DNA of 53,047 nt from Pseudomonadota bacterium (GTDB lineage: Bacteria; Pseudomonadota; Gammaproteobacteria; Xanthomonadales; Xanthomonadaceae). Under the pieces are notes generated by a model. That model saw nothing but the letters and a program-made list of their open reading frames with translations, had not been told where the DNA came from and searched no databases. The position numbers and the translations under genes are program-made. Location: contig JAEWBY010000082.1 in NCBI GenBank assembly GCA_023390905.1, positions 1 through 53,047 of the forward strand, given 5' to 3'. This document shows positions 18,751-26,509 of the stretch, piece after piece (positions within the stretch are counted from its first letter, which is position 1; each line of letters starts with the position of its first letter).

Positions 18751-19608
18751 TCAATCGCGCGCGCTGCGCTCCACCGGTCTCGAGGGGTCGCTGATCCATC
18801 CGCTCCACGAGCCAGCGAATACGCGCGGTCCGGGCAAGCCCGCATGTTCGAACGCCAGCAGCAGGTGGCAAGCGGTGACACCGGAACCGCACATCAGCAC
18901 GACATCGTCGGGGCGTTGCGTGCCGATCAGCGCGCGCAGTTCCCGATGCAGTTCCTCCGCCGGCCTGAAGCGTCCATCGCGCAGGTTCGTGTTGAACGGG
19001 CGATTGAGCGCACCGGGCACATGGCCCGCAATGGGATCGATCGGCTCGACGTCGCCACGGAAGCGCTCGGCCGCGCGCGCATCGATCAGCCATCCGCGAT
19101 CTTCGCCGAGCCGCGCCAGTACCTCGGATGCAGTGGCGACGCGCTGCCGGTCGAATCGCGCGGGATAGACGGCCTGCGGAATCACCTCAATTTCCGCGGC
19201 GGTTTCCGCTCCGCCTTGCGCACGCCACGCTGCAAGGCCGCCATCGAGCACCGCGACCCGCTCATGCCCCAGCAGTTTCAGCATCCACCAGAAGCGCGCC
19301 GCCGCCATGCTGCCATCGCCGGCGTCGTACACCACGACCTGGTGCGAGGGCGCAATGCCGAGTTGGCCCAGGCGCTGCGCGACTGCCGCGTCGTCGGGCA
19401 ACGGATGACGGCCCTCGCCGCGCCGCGCCAGATCCGACAGATCCTCATTGAGATCAACATGGACCGCGCCGGGCAGATGCGATTGCGCATAGGCGGCGCG
19501 ACCGGCGGGCGGATCCATCAAGGCGAACCGCGCATCGACGATGCGCAGGAATGGATCACCCAGCGCGCGCGACAGCGTTCCGGCATCGATCAATGTGGTC
19601 CAGTGCAT
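18751..19608 (-). CDS. Sulfurtransferase with two rhodanese domains (3-mercaptopyruvate type)
   Basis: 285 aa from ATG 19608, which overlaps the upstream Nudix stop as TGATG; a GTG one codon earlier is also possible. The N-terminal rhodanese domain is inactive-type and the C-terminal one has the catalytic loop CGSGVTA at 240-246. This loop is characteristic of mercaptopyruvate sulfurtransferases rather than thiosulfate rhodaneses (which have CRKGVTA-like loops). Domain linkers GHVPGALNRPFNTNL and SWSGWISDP are conserved. Translationally coupled to the Nudix gene. Confidence 0.88.
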   Translation of the reverse strand: MHWTTLIDAGTLSRALGDPFLRIVDARFALMDPPAGRAAYAQSHLPGAVHVDLNEDLSDLARRGEGRHPLPDDAAVAQRLGQLGIAPSHQVVVYDAGDGSMAAARFWWMLKLLGHERVAVLDGGLAAWRAQGGAETAAEIEVIPQAVYPARFDRQRVATASEVLARLGEDRGWLIDARAAERFRGDVEPIDPIAGHVPGALNRPFNTNLRDGRFRPAEELHRELRALIGTQRPDDVVLMCGSGVTACHLLLAFEHAGLPGPRVFAGSWSGWISDPSRPVERSARD

Positions 19609-20408
19609 CACCTGCCCTCCAGTCGCTGTCGCAGATTGAACAGGATCGAGGCGGTCGCGCCCCAGATGCGCTGGCCCGGCCAGCCATATTCGAGCACGGT
19701 GCGGCTGCGCCCGCGATAGTCGACTTCGATCTGGCGCAGATTCTCCGGCGACATCAGATAGTCCAGCGGCACTTCGAAGACATCCGCCACTTCGCTGGGA
19801 TTGGGTTGCGCCACATAGGAAGGATCGATCACCGCAACGACCGGCACCACGCGGAAGCCGCTGATGGTGGTGAACGGGTCCAGATAACCGAGCGGCGCGA
19901 TCTGCTCGGCCTTCAGTGCAATCTCTTCCCAGGTTTCGCGCAGCGCGGCGGCGACCACGCCGCCATCCATCGGTTCGATGCGCCCGCCGGGAAAACTCAC
20001 CTGTCCGGCGTGGTGGCGCAATGCGTCGGTGCGCCGCGTCAGCAGCACCTGCGTGCCTTCCGCGCGCGGCACCAATCCGGCCAGCACGGCGGCCTCGGCG
20101 GGCGGTCCGGGCGGCAGCAGATCCAGCAGTTCTTCATGGTTCCAGCCCGGCGACTCGGGCACCTGTTCGATCGGATGCAAGGCCGCGCGCAGGCGCTCGG
20201 CGTCACGCAGGCGTTGCGGAAACGGCAAGCGTTGGTGTTCGCGCGCGGGCAATACGTTTTCCATCAGGCGCAATCGCTCGTCATCGTTCATCCGCGACCA
20301 GCGCGCGATTTCCGCGGTGGTCCGCAGACACCCTTCGCACAATCCATCATCGCCCAGGGCACAGACGCCAATGCATGGGCTAAGCACGGCGCGGAAAGCT
20401 GTATTCAT
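19608..20408 (-). CDS. DUF1289-Nudix fusion, probable CoA diphosphatase
   Basis: 266 aa with two parts. Residues ~10-50 form a DUF1289 module: SPCIGVCALGDDGLCEGCLRT, three or four cysteines spaced for metal binding, then EIARWSRMNDDERL. Residues ~75-260 form a Nudix hydrolase of the NudL type: LLTRRTDALRHHAGQVSFPGGR and ALRETWEEIAL. NudL proteins hydrolyse CoA and its derivatives to 3',5'-ADP and phosphopantetheines. The two modules are usually separate genes, so the DUF1289 part may add a metal or regulatory site; that is inference. Coupled to the sulfurtransferase. Confidence 0.85.
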   Translation of the reverse strand: MNTAFRAVLSPCIGVCALGDDGLCEGCLRTTAEIARWSRMNDDERLRLMENVLPAREHQRLPFPQRLRDAERLRAALHPIEQVPESPGWNHEELLDLLPPGPPAEAAVLAGLVPRAEGTQVLLTRRTDALRHHAGQVSFPGGRIEPMDGGVVAAALRETWEEIALKAEQIAPLGYLDPFTTISGFRVVPVVAVIDPSYVAQPNPSEVADVFEVPLDYLMSPENLRQIEVDYRGRSRTVLEYGWPGQRIWGATASILFNLRQRLEGR

Positions 20409-20458
20409 CGACTGTCATGCAGGCAGCGTACCGCGAAAAGACGGCGTCGCCGACGCTG

Positions 20459-20487
20459 AAAAAACAACGCCGGCGCGAGGCCGGCGT
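20459..20487 (-). terminator. Terminator after the FKBP-like gene
   Basis: Minus strand ACGCCGGC-CTCGC-GCCGGCGT followed by TGTTTTTT. Stem 8 bp. Confidence 0.9.
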
Positions 20488-20508
20488 CGTGTGTACTGCG
20501 GGAACGGT

Positions 20509-21210
20509 TTACTTGACGCTTTGCAGCTTGATCTCGAACACCACCGCCACGTTCGGCGGGAAACCGGTGCGCGGATCGGCGCCGTAGGCCTTGTCCGGCG
20601 GCAGCGCGACTTCCCACTTGGCGCCCGAGGGCATCTGCAGCAGCACGTCGCGCATGGCCTGCATTTCGATCTCGCTGACCTTGACGTTCGGCATGCTCTG
20701 CGCCGGACGGGCTTCCTGCGGGCGCTGGCCCATCGGGAACGGACCGGCCACTTCCAGCGACACAGTGCTCGCCTGGGTCGGCTTGGCGCCGCTGCCGGCT
20801 TCCATCACACGGTACTGCACACCGCTCGGCAGCGTCTGCACGCCGGGCTTGGCCTTGTTCTGCGCCAGGAACTGATCGCTCTTGGTCTTGTTCTCGGCGG
20901 CCACCTTGTCGTATTCGGCCTTGGCCTGCTGCGCGCGGGCCTGCTCGCGCTTCTGGAAGGCTTCCAGTGCCGGCTTGAGCTGCTCGGCGGTGAGCGAAGG
21001 CTGCTTCTTGGCGTAGGCGTCCTGGAGACCCTTGATGACGGTGTTGATGTCGAGCTGTTCACCACGGCCGGTGAGCTCGGCAAGGTTGTTGCCGTAGTCG
21101 TAGCCGAAGTAATAGCTCAACTTGCCTTTCTCGGACGTGGTGTCCTGGGCCAGGGCGCTACCGGCCATGGCGAATGCCGCGATAGCGACCACTAACGAAC
21201 GCAACTTCAT
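20509..21210 (-). CDS. Mip-like FKBP-type peptidyl-prolyl isomerase, divergent catalytic domain
   Basis: 233 aa from ATG 21210 (MKLRSLVVAIAAFAMAGSALAQ), a clear signal peptide. Residues ~25-120 match the helical dimerisation domain of Mip/FkpA proteins (KLSYYFGYDYGNNLAE, followed by a long charged helix rich in Gln/Ala/Lys). The FKBP part has LPSGVQYRVMEAGSG and, later, MPSGAKWEVALPPDKAYG and a C-terminal VVFEIKLQSVK. The canonical VHYTGTLxDGTxFDSS segment is missing and replaced by VSLEVAGPFPMGQ plus a Gln/Pro-rich stretch. It may act as a chaperone with weak or no isomerase activity. Confidence 0.85.
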   Translation of the reverse strand: MKLRSLVVAIAAFAMAGSALAQDTTSEKGKLSYYFGYDYGNNLAELTGRGEQLDINTVIKGLQDAYAKKQPSLTAEQLKPALEAFQKREQARAQQAKAEYDKVAAENKTKSDQFLAQNKAKPGVQTLPSGVQYRVMEAGSGAKPTQASTVSLEVAGPFPMGQRPQEARPAQSMPNVKVSEIEMQAMRDVLLQMPSGAKWEVALPPDKAYGADPRTGFPPNVAVVFEIKLQSVK

Positions 21211-21374
21211 CAACGATATCTCCGGGTGGATAGTACGGGGCTGATTACCGCCCCGGGTGGACGCGCTAGGATAGCCGTGGCGGGGCTTAATCGCCACTGA
21301 CGACAGCGGGTCTGACCGCCCTCGCGGACGCGAGTTCCCTTTACCAAAATTTCACAAGCTTCCGGACTGAACGC

Positions 21375-22157
21375 ATGACCGACACACCTGTTTCCATCGC
21401 GGATCAGGGCGCCATCCGCCGCATCACGGTGAATCGCCCGGACAAGCTCAACGCGCTGAATGCCGGCACCCTCGACGCGCTGCATGCCGCGTTTGAAGGC
21501 GCCGCGAGCGATCCGGCGGTCCGGGTGGTCGTTCTGACGGGCGCCGGACCGAAGGCATTCGTCGCTGGCGCGGACATTTCCGAGATGGCGACACTGAGCG
21601 CGACCGACGGCCGCGACTTCTCGCTGCGCGGCCAGCGACTGATGCGACGCATCGAGACCATGCCCAAACCCGTCATCGCAATGGTGAATGGCTTTGCACT
21701 GGGCGGCGGCCTAGAACTGGCGATGGCCTGCCATCTGCGCGTGGCCGCGGACACCGCCAAGGTCGGCCAGCCGGAGATCAATCTCGGCCTCATCCCCGGA
21801 TTCGGCGGCAGTCAGCGCCTGCTGCGGCTGGCCGGGCGCGCCGCGGCGCTCGAACTCTGCCTGCTCGGCGCACCGATCAGCGCCGAGCGCGCCTGGCAAC
21901 TGGGCATCGTCAATCGCGTGGTGCCGGCCGATGCGCTCGAAGCCGAAGTGCAGCGTTGGGCCGAACAACTCGCGCAGGCCGCACCGCTCGCGCTGCGCGG
22001 CACGCTGGACGTCATCCATGTCGGCGGCGAATGCGCGATTGAGGAAGGTCTGCAATACGAATCGGCGCAGTTCGGCCTGATGTTCTCCACCGACGACATG
22101 CGCGAGGGCACGCGCGCGTTCCTCGAACGGCGCAAGCCGGATTTCACCGGCCGCTGA
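21375..22157 (+). CDS. Enoyl-CoA hydratase (crotonase)
   Basis: 260 aa, crotonase fold. Oxyanion-hole segments are VAGADISEM (63-71) and ALGGGLELAMACH. Both catalytic glutamates are present at E114 and E134 (QPEINLGLIPGFGG), as in true enoyl-CoA hydratases of beta-oxidation or related acyl-CoA pathways. This contrasts with the ECI1-like enzyme at 16254, which lacks the first Glu. Followed by a small unknown gene and nth in the same direction with overlaps. The exact acyl substrate cannot be read. Confidence 0.9.
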   Translation: MTDTPVSIADQGAIRRITVNRPDKLNALNAGTLDALHAAFEGAASDPAVRVVVLTGAGPKAFVAGADISEMATLSATDGRDFSLRGQRLMRRIETMPKPVIAMVNGFALGGGLELAMACHLRVAADTAKVGQPEINLGLIPGFGGSQRLLRLAGRAAALELCLLGAPISAERAWQLGIVNRVVPADALEAEVQRWAEQLAQAAPLALRGTLDVIHVGGECAIEEGLQYESAQFGLMFSTDDMREGTRAFLERRKPDFTGR

Positions 22158-22171
22158 CCACGGCATCCACC

Positions 22172-22534
22172 ATGCCCTGCACGCATGCCGAACAACGGGT
22201 TCGACTGGCTGCATTGATTGCGCACGACGATATCGATGCCGCCATCGAAGCCGGCTTGATGCAATACACCCCGTGCACGGCACCGTGTTGCGCGCACGTG
22301 GACGATCGCATCGTGCTGGCGAAGCAAACACAACTGCGCAAGGCCTGGGCCGCGCGCGAGCGTTACCGTGCGCGCGCGGCACGCTTGCAACGCCGCGCCG
22401 ATGAACGTAATGCGCGTCGTCAACCTGCCGTCACCGAAGCCGCACGGCCTTCGCTTCCGTCGGCCGCTGCCGCGATCCTCGCGCGCGCCAAGGCCAAAGC
22501 CGCGCAGCGCTCCAGCGGAAATGATCCCGCATGA
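22172..22534 (+). CDS. Small basic protein of unknown function
   Basis: 120 aa. The N-terminal half has a compact Cys cluster (YTPCTAPCCAHVDD) plus C3; the C-terminal half is a basic, Arg/Ala-rich helix (KQTQLRKAWAARERYRARAARLQRR). I do not recognise the family. The gene lies 14 bp after the hydratase and overlaps nth by four bases, so it is cotranscribed with both. A nucleic-acid-binding role would fit the composition but is not shown. Confidence 0.65.
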   Translation: MPCTHAEQRVRLAALIAHDDIDAAIEAGLMQYTPCTAPCCAHVDDRIVLAKQTQLRKAWAARERYRARAARLQRRADERNARRQPAVTEAARPSLPSAAAAILARAKAKAAQRSSGNDPA

Positions 22535-23226
22535 CCGAACGTTCCAGGCGTCGCGGCCGCACGCTCAGCCGTGAAGAAGTGCACGAGCTGTTTACCCGGC
22601 TGCGCGAACTCAATCCGAAGCCGACCACCGAACTCGAATACAGCACGCCGTTCGAACTGCTGGTCGCGGTCACGCTGTCGGCGCAGGCCACCGATGTGGG
22701 CGTCAACAAGGCCACCCGCCGCCTGTTTCCGGTGGCCAATACGCCGGCGAAGATTCTCGCGCTCGGCGAGGAAGGTCTGAAGTCGTACATCTCCACCATC
22801 GGGCTGTTCAACGCCAAGGCGAAGAACGTCATCGCAACCTGCCGCATCCTGCTGGACGAATACGGCGGAGAAGTACCGCGTTCACGCGAGGCGCTCGAAT
22901 CCTTGCCGGGCGTCGGCCGCAAGACCGCCAACGTCGTGCTCAACACGGCATTCGGTGAACCGACGATGGCCGTCGATACGCATATCTTCCGCGTGTCCAA
23001 CCGCACCGGACTCGCGCCCGGCAAGGATGTGCGCGCGGTGGAGGATCGATTGCTCAAGGTCGTGCCCGCCGAGTTTCTGCACGACGCACACCACTGGTTG
23101 ATCCTGCACGGCCGTTACGTCTGCAAGGCGCGCAAGCCCGATTGCCCGCGCTGCGTCATCCGCGACATCTGCCGGTATCCGGACAAGACGCCGGGCGAGC
23201 CCGAGGCGTTGCCGGTGAAGGGATAG
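22531..23226 (+). CDS. nth: Endonuclease III (DNA glycosylase/AP lyase)
   Basis: Excises oxidised pyrimidines in base excision repair. 231 aa with an Arg-rich N-terminal extension. The HhH motif and catalytic lysine are in LPGVGRKTANVV (K131), with catalytic Asp149 in AVDTHIFRV. The [4Fe-4S] cysteines C198, C205, C208 and C214 follow the C-x6-C-x2-C-x5-C pattern. The start overlaps the preceding gene by four bases (ATGA). Confidence 0.97.
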   Translation: MTERSRRRGRTLSREEVHELFTRLRELNPKPTTELEYSTPFELLVAVTLSAQATDVGVNKATRRLFPVANTPAKILALGEEGLKSYISTIGLFNAKAKNVIATCRILLDEYGGEVPRSREALESLPGVGRKTANVVLNTAFGEPTMAVDTHIFRVSNRTGLAPGKDVRAVEDRLLKVVPAEFLHDAHHWLILHGRYVCKARKPDCPRCVIRDICRYPDKTPGEPEALPVKG

Positions 23227-23240
23227 TTTTGGGCCGATAA

Positions 23241-23497
23241 CCGGGAACCGGGAACCGGGAATCGAGAATCGAGAATCGAAGGATGCTGCATGCATTGACG
23301 TCATGCGCGCCGATTTTTTTCGGCCACGCGCTGCAGGAGCGGCTTCAGCCGCGATCGCGTGATGCATACATGTTCGCGATCGACCGACTTCGTGGTCGCG
23401 ACGGGCGTTCAACAGACGAACGTCTGGCCGACCGTCCCACAACCCGGCTTCCGACTTCCGACTTCCGACTTCCGATTCCCGATTCCCGCGTCCCGGC
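23241..23497. repeat. Inverted heptad element with REP-like core
   Basis: Left arm: CCGGGAA three times, TCGAGAA twice, then TCGAAGG, in strict 7-bp steps (23241-23282). Right arm: TTCCGAC three times, TTCCGAT, TCCCGAT, TCCCGCG and TCCCGGC (23449-23497), roughly the reverse complement pattern. Confidence 0.75.
23331..23352. repeat. REP-like palindrome
   Basis: CTGCAGGA followed by GCGGCT-TC-AGCCGC (23339-23352), a perfect 6-2-6 palindrome. A degraded relative is at about 34095-34120. Confidence 0.5.
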
Positions 23498-23516
23498 TCG
23501 CGCTTTACCCGCCCCA

Positions 23517-23561
23517 CTGTCATCCCATCGAAATAAGACAACGCTGTAACAATAACGCAAC
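23517..23561 (+). promoter_or_regulatory. Possible PhoB boxes before the porin
   Basis: CTGTCAT at 23517-23523, and CTGTAAC-AATA-ACGCAAC at 23544-23561. Compared with the CTGTCAT-4-CTGTCAT consensus, the first unit is perfect but isolated and the second pair is partial. They lie 53-97 bp before the ATG. Confidence 0.5.
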
Positions 23562-23613
23562 CTTCACGGACTAGCCTGCGCAGCGTCTTCCACACGCGCC
23601 CCAAGGGCTACCC

Positions 23614-24780
23614 ATGAAACTGTCCCGCTCCACCCTGACGCTCGCACTGCTCGCCGCTGTCGCCGCACCTGCTGCGCAGGCCGAAATTCCGATCGACGTG
23701 ATCGGCGGTTCCGAAGTGAGCTTCGAAGGCCTGGTCCAGGCCGACTTCTACAAGTTCGACACCGACACCATCGATTACGGCGCGGACTCCGCTTCGGATC
23801 TGGACGGCGACGACTATCTGCAGGAACTGCGTCGCGCCGAACTCGTGCTGAAGGGCAAGGGCCCGGGCAACGTGGAATGGGTGCTGGGCTACGACGCCAA
23901 GGACGACAAGTTCCTCGACGCCAACATCAAGTACAAGTTCGGCGGCAATGGCAACCACTTCCTGCAGATCGGCCAGTTCAAGCAGCCCGGCGCGACGCTG
24001 GAAGAACTGTCCAGCACCAAGAACAACGACTTCATTTCCAAGTCCTCGATCACCAACTCGCTGGGCACCCCGCGTCGCGTCGGCCTCCAGTACAACCTGG
24101 GCGACACCAACTGGGGCGTGACGGCGAGCTTCTTCGGTCGCGAGCTGACCCGCAACCGCGAGCATGGCGGCGGTTACTCGCTGCGCGGCTACTGGGCCCC
24201 GATCAATGAAGCCGGCAAGATCCTGCACCTGGGCGTGAACTACACCGACAAGGACACCGACGGCGATTTCATCCGCCTGCGTGCGCGTCCGATGGCGGAC
24301 ATGGTGTCCACCCGCTTCGTCGACACCGGCAGCAGCGGACTGCGCGCGGCCGATCGCAACAGCGTGCTCGGCGTGGAAGGCCTGTTCGTCACCGGCCCGT
24401 TCAAGCTGCAGGCCGAATACATGAGCACCGACGTCAAGCGCTACGGCAACTTCGACGATTTCAGCGGCGACGGTTACTACGTGTCGGGCCTGTGGAATCT
24501 CACCGGCGAAAGCTGGGGCTACAAGGGTGGCGTGCCGACCACGGGCCTGCCGAACGATCCGACCAAGGGCATGTGGCAGCTCGGCCTGCGCTACGACACC
24601 ATCGATCTGACCGACGGCGCCGTCGTCGGCGGCGAGATGGACAGCTGGACCGCCGGCGTCAACTGGTACTGGCGCTCGAACTTCAAGTTCATGCTGAACT
24701 ACGTCGCGGTCAAGCAGGAAAAGGGCGCGCTGGAAGACAACCCGAACATCCTCGAAGCGCGCATGCAGTTCTACTGGTAA
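23614..24780 (+). CDS. Phosphate-selective porin, OprO/OprP family
   Basis: 388 aa with a signal peptide (cleavage near PAAQA). Outer-membrane beta-barrel: alternating amphipathic strands and a final aromatic residue (FYW). Family features include FEGLVQADFYKFDTD near the mature N-terminus, HFLQIGQFKQPGATLEEL and RRVGLQYNLGD. Trimers of this family form anion channels favouring phosphate or pyrophosphate. Location upstream of two pstS genes and a pst transporter supports phosphate uptake. It is separated from pstS by a terminator and its own Pho-box-like region, so it is probably its own transcription unit. Confidence 0.92.
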   Translation: MKLSRSTLTLALLAAVAAPAAQAEIPIDVIGGSEVSFEGLVQADFYKFDTDTIDYGADSASDLDGDDYLQELRRAELVLKGKGPGNVEWVLGYDAKDDKFLDANIKYKFGGNGNHFLQIGQFKQPGATLEELSSTKNNDFISKSSITNSLGTPRRVGLQYNLGDTNWGVTASFFGRELTRNREHGGGYSLRGYWAPINEAGKILHLGVNYTDKDTDGDFIRLRARPMADMVSTRFVDTGSSGLRAADRNSVLGVEGLFVTGPFKLQAEYMSTDVKRYGNFDDFSGDGYYVSGLWNLTGESWGYKGGVPTTGLPNDPTKGMWQLGLRYDTIDLTDGAVVGGEMDSWTAGVNWYWRSNFKFMLNYVAVKQEKGALEDNPNILEARMQFYW

Positions 24781-24807
24781 TCGGACGAGTACGTGAAGGA
24801 ACACGGA

Positions 24808-24834
24808 GGCGCGACGCAAGTCGCGCCTTTTTTT
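24808..24834 (+). terminator. Terminator after the porin
   Basis: GGCGCGAC-GCAA-GTCGCGCC followed by seven Ts. Perfect 8-bp stem with a GNRA loop. Confidence 0.95.
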
Positions 24835-24850
24835 GTTGTGGCTTGGGGTT

Positions 24851-24930
24851 GGATTCGGAGATTCCCAATCCGCTTCCGATTCGGCTCCCGATTCCCCGCT
24901 CCCGGCTTCCGGCTTCCGGCTTCCGGCTCC
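24851..24930. repeat. Heptad array, one arm well preserved
   Basis: CCCGGCT followed by TCCGGCT three times (24901-24928), preceded by less regular CCGATTC/CCCGATT units. The left arm is short (GGATTCGGAGATTCCC at 24851). Confidence 0.6.
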
Positions 24931-24934
24931 CCCA

Positions 24935-24985
24935 CTGCAACACAACCGTCACATCCACGACACCGCACTGTCACGCAAGCGTCGT
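24935..24985 (+). promoter_or_regulatory. Extended PhoB-box array before pstS
   Basis: Five 11-bp-phased units: CTGCAAC, CCGTCAC, ACGACAC, CTGTCAC and GCGTCGT, each followed by 4 bp. CTGTCAC and CCGTCAC are close to the CTGTCAT half-site; the others are weaker. Regular 11-bp phasing is the hallmark of PhoB operators. Confidence 0.65.
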
Positions 24986-25036
24986 CAAATGCTCGCCGAC
25001 GGCAAACAGGCCGTGACCTCAATCCAGGAGCCATCC

Positions 25037-26053
25037 GTGTTCAACTCGTTCAAGTCCCGCGTCGCCGTGCTGGCGATTGCCGCCGCGCTCACGGCCAACG
25101 CCGCCGCTGCCGACGTCACCGGCGCCGGTGCTTCGTTCGTCTATCCGGTCATGACCAAGTGGTCGGCCGACTACGCCAAGGCCACGCAGAAGAAGGTCAA
25201 CTACCAATCGATCGGCTCCGGCGGCGGCATCGCGCAGATCAAGGCCGGCACGGTGGACTTCGGTTCTTCCGACGCGCCGCTCAAGCCGGAGGAACTGGCC
25301 AAGTTCAACCTCGCGCAGTTCCCCTCGGTGATCGGCGGCGTGGTGCCGGTAATCAACGTGCCGGGCGTGCCGTCGGGCGCGCTGAAGCTGGACGGCGAAC
25401 TGCTGGCCGACATCTTCCTGGGCAAGGTCAAGACCTGGAACGATCCGCGCATCGTCGCGCTCAACGGCGGCGTGCAGTTGCCGGCGCAGAAGATCACCGT
25501 CGTGCATCGCTCTGACGGCTCGGGCACCACCTTCAACTTCGTCAACTATCTGTCCAAGGTCAGCGGCGAGTGGAAGAGCCAGGTCGGCGAAGGCACCAGC
25601 GTGCAGTGGCCGACCGGCATCGGCGGCAAGGGCAACGAAGGCGTGGCCGCATACGTCAAGCAGATCAAGGGTGGCATCGGTTATGTCGAGCTGTCCTACG
25701 CGCTGCAGAACAAGATGGCCTATTCGCGCCTGAAGAACGCCTCCGGCAACTTCGTGCTGCCTAGCGACGAGACCTTCTCGGCCGCCGCCGCCAGCGCCGA
25801 CTGGGCCAGCGCGAAGGACTTCTACCTGGTGATGACCAATGCACCGGGCGCCAACTCCTGGCCGATCACCGCGACCAACTTCATCCTGGTCAGCAAGCAG
25901 CCGAAGAACCCGGCCGGCACGCGCGCCGCCCGCGAATTCTTCGACTGGGTGTACGACAACGGTGACGCGCAGGCCAAGGCGCTGGACTACGTGCCGCTGC
26001 CGGACGCGCTGGTCAAGCAGATCGAAACCTACTGGTCGCAGACCCTGAAGTAA
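25037..26053 (+). CDS. pstS: Phosphate-binding protein PstS (soluble, periplasmic)
   Basis: 338 aa from a GTG start at 25037 preceded by AGGAG; a signal peptide runs MFNSFKSRVAVLAIAAALTA to the AAAAD region. Phosphate-pocket motifs are GAGASFVYP, IGSGGGIAQI, DFGSSDAPL and HRSDGSGTT. There is no lipobox, so it is released to the periplasm. It delivers phosphate to PstCA. A second, lipidated PstS follows at 26510. Controlled by the upstream PhoB-box array (inferred). Confidence 0.96.
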   Translation: MFNSFKSRVAVLAIAAALTANAAAADVTGAGASFVYPVMTKWSADYAKATQKKVNYQSIGSGGGIAQIKAGTVDFGSSDAPLKPEELAKFNLAQFPSVIGGVVPVINVPGVPSGALKLDGELLADIFLGKVKTWNDPRIVALNGGVQLPAQKITVVHRSDGSGTTFNFVNYLSKVSGEWKSQVGEGTSVQWPTGIGGKGNEGVAAYVKQIKGGIGYVELSYALQNKMAYSRLKNASGNFVLPSDETFSAAAASADWASAKDFYLVMTNAPGANSWPITATNFILVSKQPKNPAGTRAAREFFDWVYDNGDAQAKALDYVPLPDALVKQIETYWSQTLK

Positions 26054-26120
26054 TCCGTTCACCGATCCTGTCCGCGTCCCTCTCTCTCCCGCGCGGACGG
26101 GATCATTCTTTGCCACAGAA

Positions 26121-26148
26121 AAAGTGGGCTCTGGCCCGCTTTTTTTTT
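26121..26148 (+). terminator. Terminator after pstS
   Basis: AAAGTGGGC-TCTG-GCCCGCTTT followed by eight Ts; one T-G wobble in the stem. It separates the first pstS from the second, which therefore needs its own promoter. Confidence 0.85.
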
Positions 26149-26435
26149 CGGATCCGCCAAACGAGATTCGGGAGCCGGGCAGAGCCTGCACCCATGGGAA
26201 GGATTCGCACGGCGAACCAAACCGCGTCGCGAAGTCGACGACGTCGGCCGGATGCCAACCACGGCGCTGCCCGGGGCAGACACCGCGGCGATGCTCGCCT
26301 GCACTCCCGGGCACCGGAGCCGCATCCGAAAGCAGCGATGCCCTCCGTGGCGCGGTAGTCCCGGAAGGCCAGTGCACGGTGGGTTCCAGGCATCCGGCGC
26401 CCCGAATCCGGGGGCGAAATGTGCGGCGCTTCGCG

Positions 26436-26464
26436 CTGTCATCAGCATGTAACAAAAACATCAT
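26436..26464 (+). promoter_or_regulatory. PhoB box before the second pstS
   Basis: CTGTCAT-CAGC-ATGTAAC-AAAA-ACATCAT, three units in 11-bp phase; the first half-site is perfect. It ends 45 bp before the ATG at 26510. Confidence 0.75.
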
Positions 26465-26509
26465 TTCATAGCGGCCATGAAATCCGACGCCCTTTTCACG
26501 GAGTTCCGC

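Larger units (their letters stand above)
23227..23613. other. 387-bp gap: heptad arrays, REP-like palindromes, Pho-box-like repeats
   Basis: No gene is seen. The left heptad array lies at 23241-23281 and the right array, opposite in sense, at 23449-23497. Between them are REP-like palindromes around 23331-23405. PhoB-box-like sequence precedes the porin start (23517-23561). Confidence 0.6.
26054..26509. other. 456-bp gap between the two pstS genes
   Basis: Contains the pstS terminator, a ~250-bp non-coding stretch bounded by GATTCGGGAGCCGGG (26164) and GCGCCCCGAATCCGG (26398), and a good PhoB box before the second pstS. The central part looks like an extragenic repeat rather than a gene. Confidence 0.5.

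Noticed and set aside
23241..23497. Heptad array as a CRISPR
   Set aside because: Units are 7 bp in direct tandem with no spacers, and no cas gene is nearby.
26160..26435. Gene between the two pstS genes
   Set aside because: Competing frames on both strands lack a good start, ribosome site or any known motif; it looks like extragenic repeat DNA.
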